Positions 50,345 through 58,824 of a DNA stretch of 64,000 nt are shown piece after piece. The stretch covers positions 1,551,010-1,615,009 of the forward strand of contig CP051235.1 in assembly GCA_017794705.1 (NCBI GenBank). Direction: 5' to 3'. The notes below the pieces were generated by a model. That model saw nothing but the letters and a program-made list of their open reading frames with translations, made no database searches and was not told the origin of the DNA. Numbering within the stretch: the stretch's first letter is position 1; every line of letters begins with the position of its first letter. The stretch is from Devosia sp. (lineage in GTDB: Bacteria; Pseudomonadota; Alphaproteobacteria; Rhizobiales; Devosiaceae). Position numbers and translations under genes: made by a program.

Positions 50345-53002
50345 TCAGGCAGCGCCCTTTTTCCGGCCCGACCGCTTTTGCGCATGTTCGCGGGCAAAGC
50401 GGGAGAAGGCGCGGCCCGGCATCGGCTTGGCGAAGGCATAGCCCTGCAGCGCCGTGCAGCCCAGTTCATACATGATGCGGGCATGTTCCAGCGTTTCGAC
50501 GCCTTCGGCCAGCGCCTCGATATGCATGGATTTGCCGATGTCGACGATGGAGCGGACCAGATCGCGCTGGGCGCCGCTTTCCACCGTCGGCAGCACCAGC
50601 TGCCGGTCGATCTTGAGCCGGTTGGGCCGAAGCTGCATCAGCGAAACGATGGAGGCATAGCCGGTGCCGAAATCGTCGATCTCCAGACCGATCCCCATGT
50701 CGCGGATGCGGTCGAGGTTCCAGGCAACCTGGTCCTCATGCTGGTCGAGGAAGGTGGATTCCACCAGTTCGAAGGTCAGCGTGCCCGGTTCGAAGTCCAT
50801 TTCCTCAAGGCTTTGCACCAGATCGGGTTCATGCAGGCGCCTAGCCGAGACGTTCACGGCCACCTGCGGCACGTTGAGACCGGCACGCTTCCAGGTCTTC
50901 ATCTGCTTCAGCGCCTGATTGAGGATGCGCGCGTCGATGGTAGCGAGCACGTTGAGGTCTTCAGCAATGTGCAGAAATTCGGCCGGCGGCAGCACACCCT
51001 TTTCGGGATGTTTCCAGCGCACCAGCGCCTCGACGCCGTTGAGCTTGTGGGTCCTGGCGTCAAACTGGCCCTGATAATATGCGACAAACTGGTCTTCATC
51101 GAGCCCGGTCAGGATTTCGTCGGCGACATTCTTGGTGTGGATGGCGGCGATATGCAGTTCGTTGGAGAAGAACTGGTGCGTGTTGCGCCCATGGTTCTTG
51201 GCGCGGTAGAGCGCAATGTCGGCGTTGATCAGCAGCTGGTGCGGATCGCCATTGCTGGTCGAGGACATGGCGACGCCGATACTGACGCCGGAACGGCAGG
51301 GGCGGCCCTTGTAGATCAGCGGCTCGCGCATGGTGGTCACGATGCGTTCGGCCAACTGGTCCATGCCGCGCGGCGTGCAGTCGGTGGTGCATACGACCAC
51401 GAACTCGTCACCGCCGATCCGCGCCATGAAGTCGCCCTCGCGAACGTGGCGGCGCAGCACGTTGGCAGTGTGGACCAGCGTGGCATCTCCGGCCGCGTGG
51501 CCCAACGTGTCGTTGATCTGCTTGAACCGATCGAGGTCAATATGCAGCAAGCCGAATTCACCGCGTGCATATTCGGCCAATGAAGACAGATAGTCATCAA
51601 GCGCCCGGCGGTTCGGCAGACCGGTCAGCGCGTCGTGCAGGGCCATCTGCTCAATGTCGGCCTTGGCCGCTTCGAGTTCGCGGTTGCGCGCCTCGGTCAT
51701 GCTCTTGGCGTGGCGCAGTTCGGCGTTGAGGGTGACGTCGGCGGTCACATCCCAGTTCACGCCGACAATGCGCGTGCGTCCCTCGCGGTCCTGCGAGAAG
51801 GAGCCCATGGCGCGGATATGCTTGACCGTGCCATCGGGCATGACGATGCGGAAATTGGACTGGTAAGGGCGCAGCTGCTCGATCGAATTGAGGAATTCCT
51901 CGGTGGCGCGGCCGGCATCCTCGGGATGCAGCCGGTCGGCCCAGGTTTCATAGTTGACCTCGCCATCGAGCGGGGCGCCGTAAAGCCGGCGCATGCGCTG
52001 GTCCCAGTAGAGTTCGCCGGTGCTGACCACCCGTTCCCAGACGCCGATGTCAGAGGAACGAAGCGCCAGTTCGAGGCGGCGCGAAACGATCTGCAGCTGA
52101 CGCCGGGTGCGCACGCGCTCGTCAAACATCTGACCCAGTATGAAGATCGGAACGACCACCAGCAGGCCCGCAGCAATGATGAAGAAGCGCACGGTCCACA
52201 TATTGTCGGGCAGTCCGCCCCAGTTGCCGTCCGGGGTTGCCGCGATCTGCCACGAACCGGTGGGCAGGATGATATCGGCCAGCACGGGATCGCGGTCCAA
52301 CACGGCCTGATCGCCGAAGAAGGTTGGTCCCGCCGCGCCGGTGCCGTCCTTGCCGGAGATGGCGATGTCGAGATGGTCGAGATCGTAAAGCCCGCTGGCG
52401 GCGTAGAGCCGTTCGGCATCAATGACGACCGCGACCAGGCCCCAGAACTCGGTAGTGCCGCTTTCCGTCTCATAAAACACCGGGAACCGCCCGACGAAAC
52501 CGACGCCGCCCTGGATCAGGTTGACCGGGCCGGCGATGACCAGTTCGCCCGTGTCGCGGGCACGCAGCGCGGCCTCGCGCTGGGCGTCATTTTCCATGTA
52601 GTTGAGGCCGATCGCCCCCTCGTTGCCTTCGACGGGGTAGACCATTTCCACAATGAGATCGGGCGCAGCGGCGACGCTGCGCACCTGGTTGGTGCCGGTA
52701 AACAGGTTGCCCGCCAGTTCGGCGAAGCGCGCCTGGGTGATGTCGGGTTCGGCGGCGATGACGCTGACAAGGCCGCGCACCAGCTGCACATTGGCGGTGA
52801 CATTGCCCTCGAGCCGCGAACGCACGAGGCTGACCTCGTTCAGCACCTCGGCGCGAAGCGCCTGGTGATGGACCAGCTGGTTCTGCTGTTCGGAGAACAT
52901 GAAGGCCACCAGAACGACGACCAGCGCAATGGCCGCCGGAATATTGGCGGGCCGGAACATCTGCGCACGCAACTGCTGCAGAAGGGGTCCAGAACGGTTC
53001 AC
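50345..53002 (-). CDS. CHASE-PAS-GGDEF-EAL cyclic-di-GMP protein
   Basis: The 885-residue protein starts at a GTG after AAAGGAAT. It has a membrane segment at about 18-38, a periplasmic CHASE-type domain, a second membrane segment at about 275-297, a PAS domain at about 310-430 (RMRRLYGAPLDGEVNYETWADRL region), a GGDEF domain with intact IGGDEFVVV, and an EAL domain with GVEALVRWKHP, DDFGTGYASI and AEGVET. Both catalytic motifs look intact, so it may make and degrade c-di-GMP in response to an external ligand, linking to surface polysaccharide or motility. Confidence 0.95.
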   Translation of the reverse strand: MNRSGPLLQQLRAQMFRPANIPAAIALVVVLVAFMFSEQQNQLVHHQALRAEVLNEVSLVRSRLEGNVTANVQLVRGLVSVIAAEPDITQARFAELAGNLFTGTNQVRSVAAAPDLIVEMVYPVEGNEGAIGLNYMENDAQREAALRARDTGELVIAGPVNLIQGGVGFVGRFPVFYETESGTTEFWGLVAVVIDAERLYAASGLYDLDHLDIAISGKDGTGAAGPTFFGDQAVLDRDPVLADIILPTGSWQIAATPDGNWGGLPDNMWTVRFFIIAAGLLVVVPIFILGQMFDERVRTRRQLQIVSRRLELALRSSDIGVWERVVSTGELYWDQRMRRLYGAPLDGEVNYETWADRLHPEDAGRATEEFLNSIEQLRPYQSNFRIVMPDGTVKHIRAMGSFSQDREGRTRIVGVNWDVTADVTLNAELRHAKSMTEARNRELEAAKADIEQMALHDALTGLPNRRALDDYLSSLAEYARGEFGLLHIDLDRFKQINDTLGHAAGDATLVHTANVLRRHVREGDFMARIGGDEFVVVCTTDCTPRGMDQLAERIVTTMREPLIYKGRPCRSGVSIGVAMSSTSNGDPHQLLINADIALYRAKNHGRNTHQFFSNELHIAAIHTKNVADEILTGLDEDQFVAYYQGQFDARTHKLNGVEALVRWKHPEKGVLPPAEFLHIAEDLNVLATIDARILNQALKQMKTWKRAGLNVPQVAVNVSARRLHEPDLVQSLEEMDFEPGTLTFELVESTFLDQHEDQVAWNLDRIRDMGIGLEIDDFGTGYASIVSLMQLRPNRLKIDRQLVLPTVESGAQRDLVRSIVDIGKSMHIEALAEGVETLEHARIMYELGCTALQGYAFAKPMPGRAFSRFAREHAQKRSGRKKGAA

Positions 53003-53339
53003 TATTATTCCTTTCGCCGAAAGTACGCCGGCACATCAGAAAGGGACTTACAGGAAACCCGTTAATCTTAGCTTTAGCGGCCTATTTCTCCCGTGTTTTG
53101 CAGAGGAACGCAGGGCAACGTTTGTTGCCACGAGCCGCGTTCACACCGGCGCGACAGAAAATTGCGCACCGATTCCAGACAGTTGGTTCCCGCGGGCGAC
53201 CTGCCGCCTCTCCGCTGCTCACGGGCCTTGCGGGCCTGTTGATCAGGTGTGACGTGCACCTTTTGGCGCGATCCACAAGAGTGCGGCCGTGCCGATCAAG
53301 AACGGGCACGCGAACCGAACAATTACAGGTGGATGAGAG
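53003..53339. other. Gap between GGDEF/EAL and LysM genes
   Basis: This 337-bp divergent promoter region contains a small perfect hairpin, GGCAAC-GTTT-GTTGCC at 53114-53129, and the ribosome site AGGTGG of the LysM gene. No coding feature was recognised; frames of up to about 80 codons here have no family or ribosome site. Confidence 0.5.
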
Positions 53340-53921
53340 ATGTTGAGAACCAGATATCTGACCCTGGCCGGATGTGCCGCAGCGGCGCTGGCGTTTGCCG
53401 GCACCACGCCGGCGCTGGCGGCCAGCACCATGTGCTCGGACGGCATGATGGCCAGTTCCGACGCCATGATGGAGGAAGAGCACATGTCCGACGACTCCAT
53501 GATGGAGGGGGACGACATGATGGAAGGCGATGACATGATGGAGGAAGATTCCATGATGTCGGAAGACGACGCCATGGCTGACGACAGCATGATGTCCGAG
53601 GATGACAGCATGATGGAAGAGGATTCCATGATGTCCGAGGACGATGCGATGATGGAGGAGGACTCCATGATGGCCGAAGATGACATGATGGCCGAAGACG
53701 ACATGATGGGCGACGAGATGGCCCATGATGACGACATGATGGGTGAGGCCATGATGGACGGCCAGTATACCGTGCAGGTCGGCGACTCGCTGTTCGAGAT
53801 CGCGGAAACCTATCTGTGCGATGGCGACCGTTATCCCGAGATCATTGCGGCCAATCAAGCCGTGCTCGGCGGCGCCACCATGCTGCAGCCCGGCATGGTG
53901 CTGACCATCCCCGGCGATTGA
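53340..53921 (+). CDS. Secreted Met-Met-Asp/Glu repeat protein with C-terminal LysM domain
   Basis: The 193-residue protein has a signal peptide (about residues 1-28, ending ALA-AS), then about 110 residues of a degenerate repeat built on M-M-(E/S/A)-E-(D/E)-(D/S) units with around 40 Met and a similar number of acidic residues, then a LysM domain from about 140 (YTVQVGDSLFEIAETYLCDG to LQPGMVLTIPG). LysM would hold it on peptidoglycan or glycan. The Met/acid array could bind metal ions such as Cu(I)/Ag(I), or scavenge oxidants. It is low-complexity and I know no described family with exactly this plan. Confidence 0.85.
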   Translation: MLRTRYLTLAGCAAAALAFAGTTPALAASTMCSDGMMASSDAMMEEEHMSDDSMMEGDDMMEGDDMMEEDSMMSEDDAMADDSMMSEDDSMMEEDSMMSEDDAMMEEDSMMAEDDMMAEDDMMGDEMAHDDDMMGEAMMDGQYTVQVGDSLFEIAETYLCDGDRYPEIIAANQAVLGGATMLQPGMVLTIPGD

Positions 53922-53946
53922 GGCTCATTTGTCTCACACTCAGAAC

Positions 53947-53976
53947 AAAACGGCCCGGAGCGATCCGGGCCGTTTT
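53947..53976. terminator. Bidirectional rho-independent terminator
   Basis: CGGCCCGG (53951-53958) pairs with CCGGGCCG (53965-53972), flanked by AAAA and TTTT, so it can end both the LysM gene (stop 53921) and the convergent sugar dehydrogenase gene (stop 53982). Confidence 0.88.
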
Positions 53977-53981
53977 CATAT

Positions 53982-55292
53982 TCAGGCGGGGGTGACACGC
54001 CAGACGATATGGCCCACATCGTCGACCGCCAGCAGCGCACCATCCTTGGCGATGGCGACGCCGACCGGGCGGCCGTTGGAATGTTTTTCATCCGGTGACA
54101 GAAAGCCTGTCAGCACATCATGGGACGGGCCGGAGGGCTTGCCGTTCTCGAAGGGCACGAGGATGAACTTGTAACCGGAGAGTTTTGAGCGGTTCCACGA
54201 GCCGTGCTGGCCGATGACCATGCCTTCGGGCATGTCGCCCAACGTCCCTTTGGGTGCCCAGCACAGGCCCAGAGAAGCCGTGTGCCCGCCGAGCGCATAG
54301 TCGGGATTGGTCATTTTGGCGACCAGGTCCCGGTCCTGCGGCTGCACGCGGTCATCGACCGTCGGGCCCCAATAGGCGTAGGGCCAGCCGTAAAATCCAC
54401 CATCCTTGACCGAAGTCAGATAGTCAGGAGGGGTCTCGTCCCCCAGCCCGTCGCGCTCATTGACCACGGTGAAAAGCTTGTCGGTGTTTGGCTCGAAGGC
54501 CATGCCGACCGGATTGCGCAGGCCGCCGGCAAAGATGCGGTGCTCTTCGGTCTCAAGGTCGATCTCGAAGATACAGGCCCGGCCCTCCTCGGCCTGCATG
54601 CCCTGATCGGCGATATTGGAGAGCGACCCGACCGCCACATAGAGCTTCTTGCCGTCCTTGGAGGCGATCAGGTTGCGGGTCCAGTGACCGCCCGGTTTCA
54701 GGTCCATGATCTTGCGGCCCTCGCCGGTGATCCTTGTCTGCCCCTCTTCATAGGGGAAGGCCATCACGGCGTCGGAATTGCCCAGATAGAGCGTCGAACC
54801 GACCAGTGCCATGCCGAAGACCTGGCGTTGACCTTCGATGAAGATTTCGCGCAGTTCGGGTACGCCATCGCCATCGGCGTCACGCAGGATGGTGATCTGG
54901 TTGGCGCTCTTGCGCATGGCCCCGGCCCGGCGCATCGTATATTGCATGAACCTTTCGTAGATGCCGGTCGCCTCGCCCCAGGGTTCGGTCGAACTTTCCG
55001 CCACCAGCACGTCGCCATTGGGCAGCACATGGACCATGCGCGGGTGGTCGAGCTTTTCGGCGAAGATCTCGACCTTGAGGCCTGGTGCGGGGGTCGGCTT
55101 GGTGCCCGGTTCCCAGCCCTTGGCCGTCGGCATCTTGAGGGTCGGCACGATGCCCTGCGGACGGGCGCCGGGAATGTCGGGGGTTTGACCGAAGGCCTGG
55201 TGTTTGGGCGTGCCGATGCGGTGACGCAGCCAGAAATACCAGAACAGGGCGAACGCAACGGCAAGGACAATGAGCAGCAGCCAGTAAAGCAC
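53982..55292 (-). CDS. PQQ-dependent sugar dehydrogenase (glucose/sorbosone dehydrogenase family), membrane-anchored
   Basis: The GTG at 55292, after AAAGG, gives 436 residues with one N-terminal membrane segment (VLYWLLLIVLAVAFALFWYFWL) and a large periplasmic beta-propeller: KLDHPRMVHVLPNGDVLVAES, YLGNSDAVMAFPYEEG, FAGGLRNPVGMAFEPNT and WAPKGTLGDMPEGMVIGQHGSWNRS. This matches soluble aldose or sorbosone dehydrogenases with PQQ. The oxidised sugar is unknown, and PQQ biosynthesis genes are not in the window. An earlier GTG at 55337 is less likely. Confidence 0.85.
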   Translation of the reverse strand: MLYWLLLIVLAVAFALFWYFWLRHRIGTPKHQAFGQTPDIPGARPQGIVPTLKMPTAKGWEPGTKPTPAPGLKVEIFAEKLDHPRMVHVLPNGDVLVAESSTEPWGEATGIYERFMQYTMRRAGAMRKSANQITILRDADGDGVPELREIFIEGQRQVFGMALVGSTLYLGNSDAVMAFPYEEGQTRITGEGRKIMDLKPGGHWTRNLIASKDGKKLYVAVGSLSNIADQGMQAEEGRACIFEIDLETEEHRIFAGGLRNPVGMAFEPNTDKLFTVVNERDGLGDETPPDYLTSVKDGGFYGWPYAYWGPTVDDRVQPQDRDLVAKMTNPDYALGGHTASLGLCWAPKGTLGDMPEGMVIGQHGSWNRSKLSGYKFILVPFENGKPSGPSHDVLTGFLSPDEKHSNGRPVGVAIAKDGALLAVDDVGHIVWRVTPA

Positions 55293-55388
55293 GACAGAAC
55301 CTTTCGGGACTTTGGGGCCCCAAGGGCCCCGATTCACGCGTGCACTGTGTGCGGGAAAATCAATCCGGTTGCAAGTTTGGACGGGCCC

Positions 55389-56081
55389 TCAGGCTGCAGC
55401 CATCCGGCGTTTGCCGAACGGACGGGCGCGGATAATCCATTCGGCCACAGCGATGTTGATCAGCCAGCCGCCGATCAGCAGCACGTCACCCGTCACCCGG
55501 TCCGGTTCGCCGAACAGGATCAGGTAGGGAATGGTGATGAACACCTGCGTGCCCGCTCCGATGAAGATTGCATAAGCGCGGATCATCCAGGCCCTGTGGC
55601 GTGTGACGTCATGGCGAAGGATGGCGCGCAGCCCCAGGTAAAGCGCGACAAAAGTCGCACTCGCAAAAACCATCCGCGCCGGTCCCAGAAACGCACTGCC
55701 CTCGGGCGCGTGCGGATAAACCTGCACCATCCAGATGCCGGTCCCGGCCGCCACAAATCCGGCCAGCACCAGCACCCGCCCGGCGATCCGGTGCGATCCG
55801 GGCGCCGCCTGCCGTATCCCTTTGGAGAACTGAAAGGCCCCCAGCATCGTGTAGGCGCTGGCCGAAATGATGTGCAGAACGACCGGCAACGGATCGGCAT
55901 GAAAACGTTCGCCGTTGCCCATGATTTCGACTCCCGTGATCAATTCAGTCAGCCGCAATCCCCCGGCAATGACTGGCACCAGGCTGAACAGAATCAGCAA
56001 CAGGGGAACCAGCCAGTCCGCCCGGGTGAATTGTTTTTGCGCGCGCATCGGCACCCGCGTCTGCATCGGCAAAACCGTCAT
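55389..56081 (-). CDS. DUF2306 membrane protein
   Basis: The ATG at 56081 follows GGAGGGG and gives 230 residues with about six to seven hydrophobic segments. AGGLRLTELITG, FHADPLPVVLHIISASAYTMLGAFQFSKGIR and RHRAWMIRAYAIFIGAGTQVF are the conserved His- and Arg-bearing segments of DUF2306. Function is unknown. A 10-6-10 inverted repeat sits 29 bases upstream of the start and is probably an operator. Confidence 0.82.
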   Translation of the reverse strand: MTVLPMQTRVPMRAQKQFTRADWLVPLLLILFSLVPVIAGGLRLTELITGVEIMGNGERFHADPLPVVLHIISASAYTMLGAFQFSKGIRQAAPGSHRIAGRVLVLAGFVAAGTGIWMVQVYPHAPEGSAFLGPARMVFASATFVALYLGLRAILRHDVTRHRAWMIRAYAIFIGAGTQVFITIPYLILFGEPDRVTGDVLLIGGWLINIAVAEWIIRARPFGKRRMAAA

Positions 56082-56109
56082 CTCGTCCCCTCCAGCTGCA
56101 TTGCAATAA

Positions 56110-56135
56110 TAGTGTACTAGTTTGGTAGCACACTA
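56110..56135. promoter_or_regulatory. Inverted repeat, candidate operator of the DUF2306 gene
   Basis: TAGTGTACTA (56110-56119) and TAGCACACTA (56126-56135) are inverted copies matching at 9 of 10 positions around GTTTGG. The arrangement resembles TetR- or PadR-type operators, but no such regulator gene is adjacent. Confidence 0.5.
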
Positions 56136-56232
56136 TATGTGCGTGAACAAGAGGGTTTGCTTTTTGGATGTTGGGACGACAAACCGACGTGGTGCGAGCG
56201 GTGGAGTTCCTACGGCCACCCAATTCTCCAGC

Positions 56233-56358
56233 GTCACCCTCGGGCTTGACCCAAGGGTCCATGACGACTCAGCACTCGGCGCTGTCGTTCGTGACTCTCA
56301 ACGAACCCCATTTGCGCTGCACCTCTGCATGGATACTCGGGTCAAGCCCGAGTATGAC
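56233..56358. repeat. 126-bp intergenic palindromic element
   Basis: The two 31-bp ends, 56233-56263 and 56328-56358, are inverted copies matching at 26 of 31 positions. Both carry the core GGGTCAAGCCCGAG. Elements with this core are known as short non-coding repeats between genes of many Alphaproteobacteria. No coding function. Confidence 0.7.
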
Positions 56359-56382
56359 GCGGAGTGAAGGGCGATGTGGTGC

Positions 56383-56655
56383 CTATTTCAGCATCAGAAA
56401 GGGATGGGTCGAGGCAAAGTCGAGGACCCCGGCGAACAATTTCGCCGCCCCGTCGGAGGGCCAGCGATTGGCATAGGCGCGGTCTTAGCGCCGTCATGAC
56501 AATCGCGGTGCGGCCCGTGAGACAAAACAAAGTGAGACAAAACAAAGCGAGACATAACAAACCCACCACTACCGGCGGGAATTCACCAGGGCCAGCATGA
56601 GGGCCAGCGTGCTTTGGGCGGAGGAAGAGGCCTGGGGTTTGGACGTGTGGGCCAT
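56383..56655 (-). pseudogene. Possible decayed small gene
   Basis: Two minus-strand pieces look protein-like. The first runs from the ATG at 56655 for 28 codons (MAHTSKPQASSSAQSTLALM) to a TAG at 56569. The second, 56383-56484, is 33 codons after an in-frame TAA (56485-56487) and ends FASTHPFLMLK. Between them lies a 45-bp tandem repeat. I infer one small gene broken by stops and repeat expansion, but both pieces could be chance frames. Confidence 0.3.
56517..56561. repeat. 15-bp tandem repeat, three copies
   Basis: GTGAGACAAAACAAA occurs twice in perfect tandem (56517-56546), followed by GCGAGACATAACAAA (56547-56561), a third copy with two changes. It is AT-rich compared with its surroundings and may vary in copy number between strains. 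Confidence 0.85.
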
Positions 56656-56675
56656 GTCGAGCGTTCCCGTCGGTT

Positions 56676-56717
56676 CCAGTTTGAATCTTGAAGCCAAACG
56701 CATTTGATTCAAATTGG
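56676..56717. promoter_or_regulatory. Inverted repeat upstream of HAD gene
   Basis: CCAGTTTGAATC (56676-56687) and GATTCAAATTGG (56706-56717) are inverted copies with 11 of 12 matches and an 18-bp spacer, ending 72 bases before the HAD-gene ATG. It could be an operator or an mRNA leader hairpin. Confidence 0.4.
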
Positions 56718-56789
56718 TTCCATCGCGCCTGCCCTTGCGCTCTCGGGCTGACCTGCTACACCGCCCTCACCCATCACACCGAGACAAAC

Positions 56790-57461
56790 ATGCCGTTCCA
56801 GCCTGACCAGATCGCCGCCGTCATTTTCGATATGGACGGGGTGCTGCTTGATACCGAGCGGCTCTACAAGCAGGCGGCTTACGTGGCCGCCGAGGCGATG
56901 GGCTACCAGATGACCGAGGAAATTCATCTGCGCACCGTGGGTGTGCCGGGCGATGCGGCCGTGGCCATCGTTCAGGAGGGGCTGGGCGCCGGTTTTGACT
57001 ACGCCGATTTCGACCTGCGCTGGCGGGCCTGGATGCATGAGGAACTGTCGCGGCATGTGCCGGTCAAACCGGGGGTCGTTGAATTGATCGAAGCGTTGAA
57101 GGCGCGGCAGGTGCCGTTCGCCATTGCCACTTCGACCCAGCGCGAACCGGCCGAACGGCATCTGACCGACGCAGGCCTGCGCGGGCATTTCACCCATGTG
57201 GTCACCTGGGATGATGTGACCCACGGCAAGCCGCATCCCGAACCCTATCTGGCGGCGGCAAAGCTACTGGGTGTCGACCCGGCGCACTGCCTTGCGGTCG
57301 AGGACAGCTACAATGGTGTGCGTTCGGCGCATGCGGCGGGCATGCAGGTGATCATGGTGCCCGACATGCTGGCCCCCAACGACGAGATCACCCCGCTTTG
57401 CCTTGCGGTGCTCGACCACCTCGACGAGATCCGCGCCCGGTTCGAGAAATCCCCGGACTGA
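56790..57461 (+). CDS. HAD-superfamily phosphatase (beta-phosphoglucomutase-like)
   Basis: The ATG at 56790 gives 223 residues that begin with the catalytic motif VIFDMDGVLLDTERL; the frame open from 56688 adds a run with no ribosome site. A four-helix cap, the motif II segment FAIATSTQREPAERHL, the Lys in THGKPHPEPYL and the acidic VEDSYNGVRSAHAAGMQ complete a subclass I phosphatase. Likely substrates are sugar phosphates. It is convergent with the MFS gene, 19 bases apart. Confidence 0.88.
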   Translation: MPFQPDQIAAVIFDMDGVLLDTERLYKQAAYVAAEAMGYQMTEEIHLRTVGVPGDAAVAIVQEGLGAGFDYADFDLRWRAWMHEELSRHVPVKPGVVELIEALKARQVPFAIATSTQREPAERHLTDAGLRGHFTHVVTWDDVTHGKPHPEPYLAAAKLLGVDPAHCLAVEDSYNGVRSAHAAGMQVIMVPDMLAPNDEITPLCLAVLDHLDEIRARFEKSPD

Positions 57462-57480
57462 ATTTTCCCGCTAGGCTGGG

Positions 57481-58776
57481 TTATGAAACAGCCGCCCGTT
57501 CGAGCGCCAGCGCTTCGACGCGCGAGCGGAAGAAAGGCTGCAGGACGAAATAGCCGGCAACGGCGAAGAAACAATAGGCGGCGTAGCCGAAGCTTTGCAC
57601 TTCCAGTTCCACATTGGCATCGATCAGCACGCCGGAAATGCCCGGCCCGATCGCCGAGGCGGAAACAAAGGCGGCGCTCGCCAGGGCCCGGATCTTGCCG
57701 ATGTGCACGGTGCCGTACATTTCGGCCCACAACGCCCCTACCACCGGGCTCATCATGCCGCCGGTCGCCCCGAACGTCATGAAGAACAAGGGGATGACCC
57801 AGACCGGATCGAGCACGCCGAGCAGCACACAGCCGATCCCTTCCGGGATGAGGATGAACGGCACGATGCGCCAGGCCCCGAACCGGTCGACCAGAATGCC
57901 GGAGTTGATGGCCACCGCCACAACCGTCAGCGACAGGGTGGGAAAAAAGGCAGTGAAGGTGGTGATGTCCCAGCCCTTCAGTTCGGCCAGATGCGCCTGG
58001 TGGAAAATGTAGAGCGTGCCGATCGCCGGCGGCCCCATGAAACCGGGAATCAACAAATAGAACAGTGGATCGCTCAGCACCTTGCGGCGGGTCCATTGTG
58101 CCCCGATCGGGGCGGTCGCGGTGTCGCCATCGGGGTTAACGGCGCCGCGTGCAAGAGCGCGTTTTCCGTCCGGCGGGTCGCGCAGAAAAAAGTAAATCAG
58201 CGGGCAAATGATGAGCAGCAGAACACCGGCGGCGGCCACCCAGACGCTGCGCCAGCCGAAGGCGACTATGGCGAGGGTGACCAGAAATGGCAGGATCGCT
58301 TCGCCCGTCGGAAAGCCCATCTGGGCAAAGCTCAGCGCCCGGCCGCGAAAACGGAAAAACCAGCGCGACATGGTGGTCATGGCGATGTGCCCCATCATGC
58401 CCTGTCCAAAGAACCTCAGACCGAAAATGATCGGCACGAGCAGGAACACCGAGTTGATCAGGCTCATGGCCAGCGCCATGGCAGAAAGCCCCACAAGACA
58501 CAGAATCGCCAGGGGTTTCGGGGCATAGCGGTCGGCAAGTCCGCCTGCAAAAACCAGGACGAAAGAGCTGGCCAGCGTTGCGGCGGTGTAGATCAGCCCG
58601 AACTCGCCATGGCTCAATCCGAACGTATCTCTCAGCGCCGCATTGAACTGGGCGATGAAAATCGTCTGCCCCGGCATCGAGGAAAAGGTCATCAGATAAC
58701 CGGCCCCGATCCATTGCCATTGGGTCGGTGTGAGCAAGCGGAGGGGAGGAGAAGAAGAAGGCGCGAGGACTGACAT
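57481..58776 (-). CDS. MFS transporter
   Basis: I prefer the ATG at 58776, giving 431 residues and 12 membrane segments. Motif A occurs as GGLADRYAPKPLAI between segments 2 and 3, and MSRWFFRFRGRALSFAQMGFPTGEAILPF is typical of the family with NNP/OFA-like architecture. There is no sugar- or drug-specific signature I can name. The substrate is unknown. The 251-bp gap to the next gene contains the shared divergent promoter region. Confidence 0.85.
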   Translation of the reverse strand: MSVLAPSSSPPLRLLTPTQWQWIGAGYLMTFSSMPGQTIFIAQFNAALRDTFGLSHGEFGLIYTAATLASSFVLVFAGGLADRYAPKPLAILCLVGLSAMALAMSLINSVFLLVPIIFGLRFFGQGMMGHIAMTTMSRWFFRFRGRALSFAQMGFPTGEAILPFLVTLAIVAFGWRSVWVAAAGVLLLIICPLIYFFLRDPPDGKRALARGAVNPDGDTATAPIGAQWTRRKVLSDPLFYLLIPGFMGPPAIGTLYIFHQAHLAELKGWDITTFTAFFPTLSLTVVAVAINSGILVDRFGAWRIVPFILIPEGIGCVLLGVLDPVWVIPLFFMTFGATGGMMSPVVGALWAEMYGTVHIGKIRALASAAFVSASAIGPGISGVLIDANVELEVQSFGYAAYCFFAVAGYFVLQPFFRSRVEALALERAAVS

Positions 58777-58824
58777 GTTAGCTGGAATAGGCCAATGCGC
58801 GGGCACTGTCACGCTGAAAACACA

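Larger units (their letters stand above)
56136..56789. other. Non-coding gap with repeats
   Basis: This 654-bp gap contains the palindromic element (56233-56358), a possible gene relic (56383-56655), a tandem repeat (56517-56561) and an inverted repeat (56676-56717). No intact gene was recognised. Confidence 0.6.

Noticed and set aside
50213..53065. Two long plus-strand frames (456 and 476 codons)
   Set aside because: They are antisense to the GGDEF/EAL gene, which has intact catalytic motifs and a ribosome site; the plus-strand frames have none.
53082..53858. His-rich minus-strand frame with H-H-x-x repeats, and a Ser/Met-rich one at 53243-53752
   Set aside because: These are the reverse reading of the Met/Asp/Glu repeat; no ribosome site, and the plus frame has a signal peptide and a LysM domain.
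54204..56120. 638-codon plus-strand frame
   Set aside because: It runs antisense across both the sugar dehydrogenase and DUF2306 genes and across the gap between them, so it is a composition artefact.
57595..58773. 392-codon plus-strand frame
   Set aside because: It is antisense to the MFS transporter and has the Gln/His/Arg-rich composition of a shadow.
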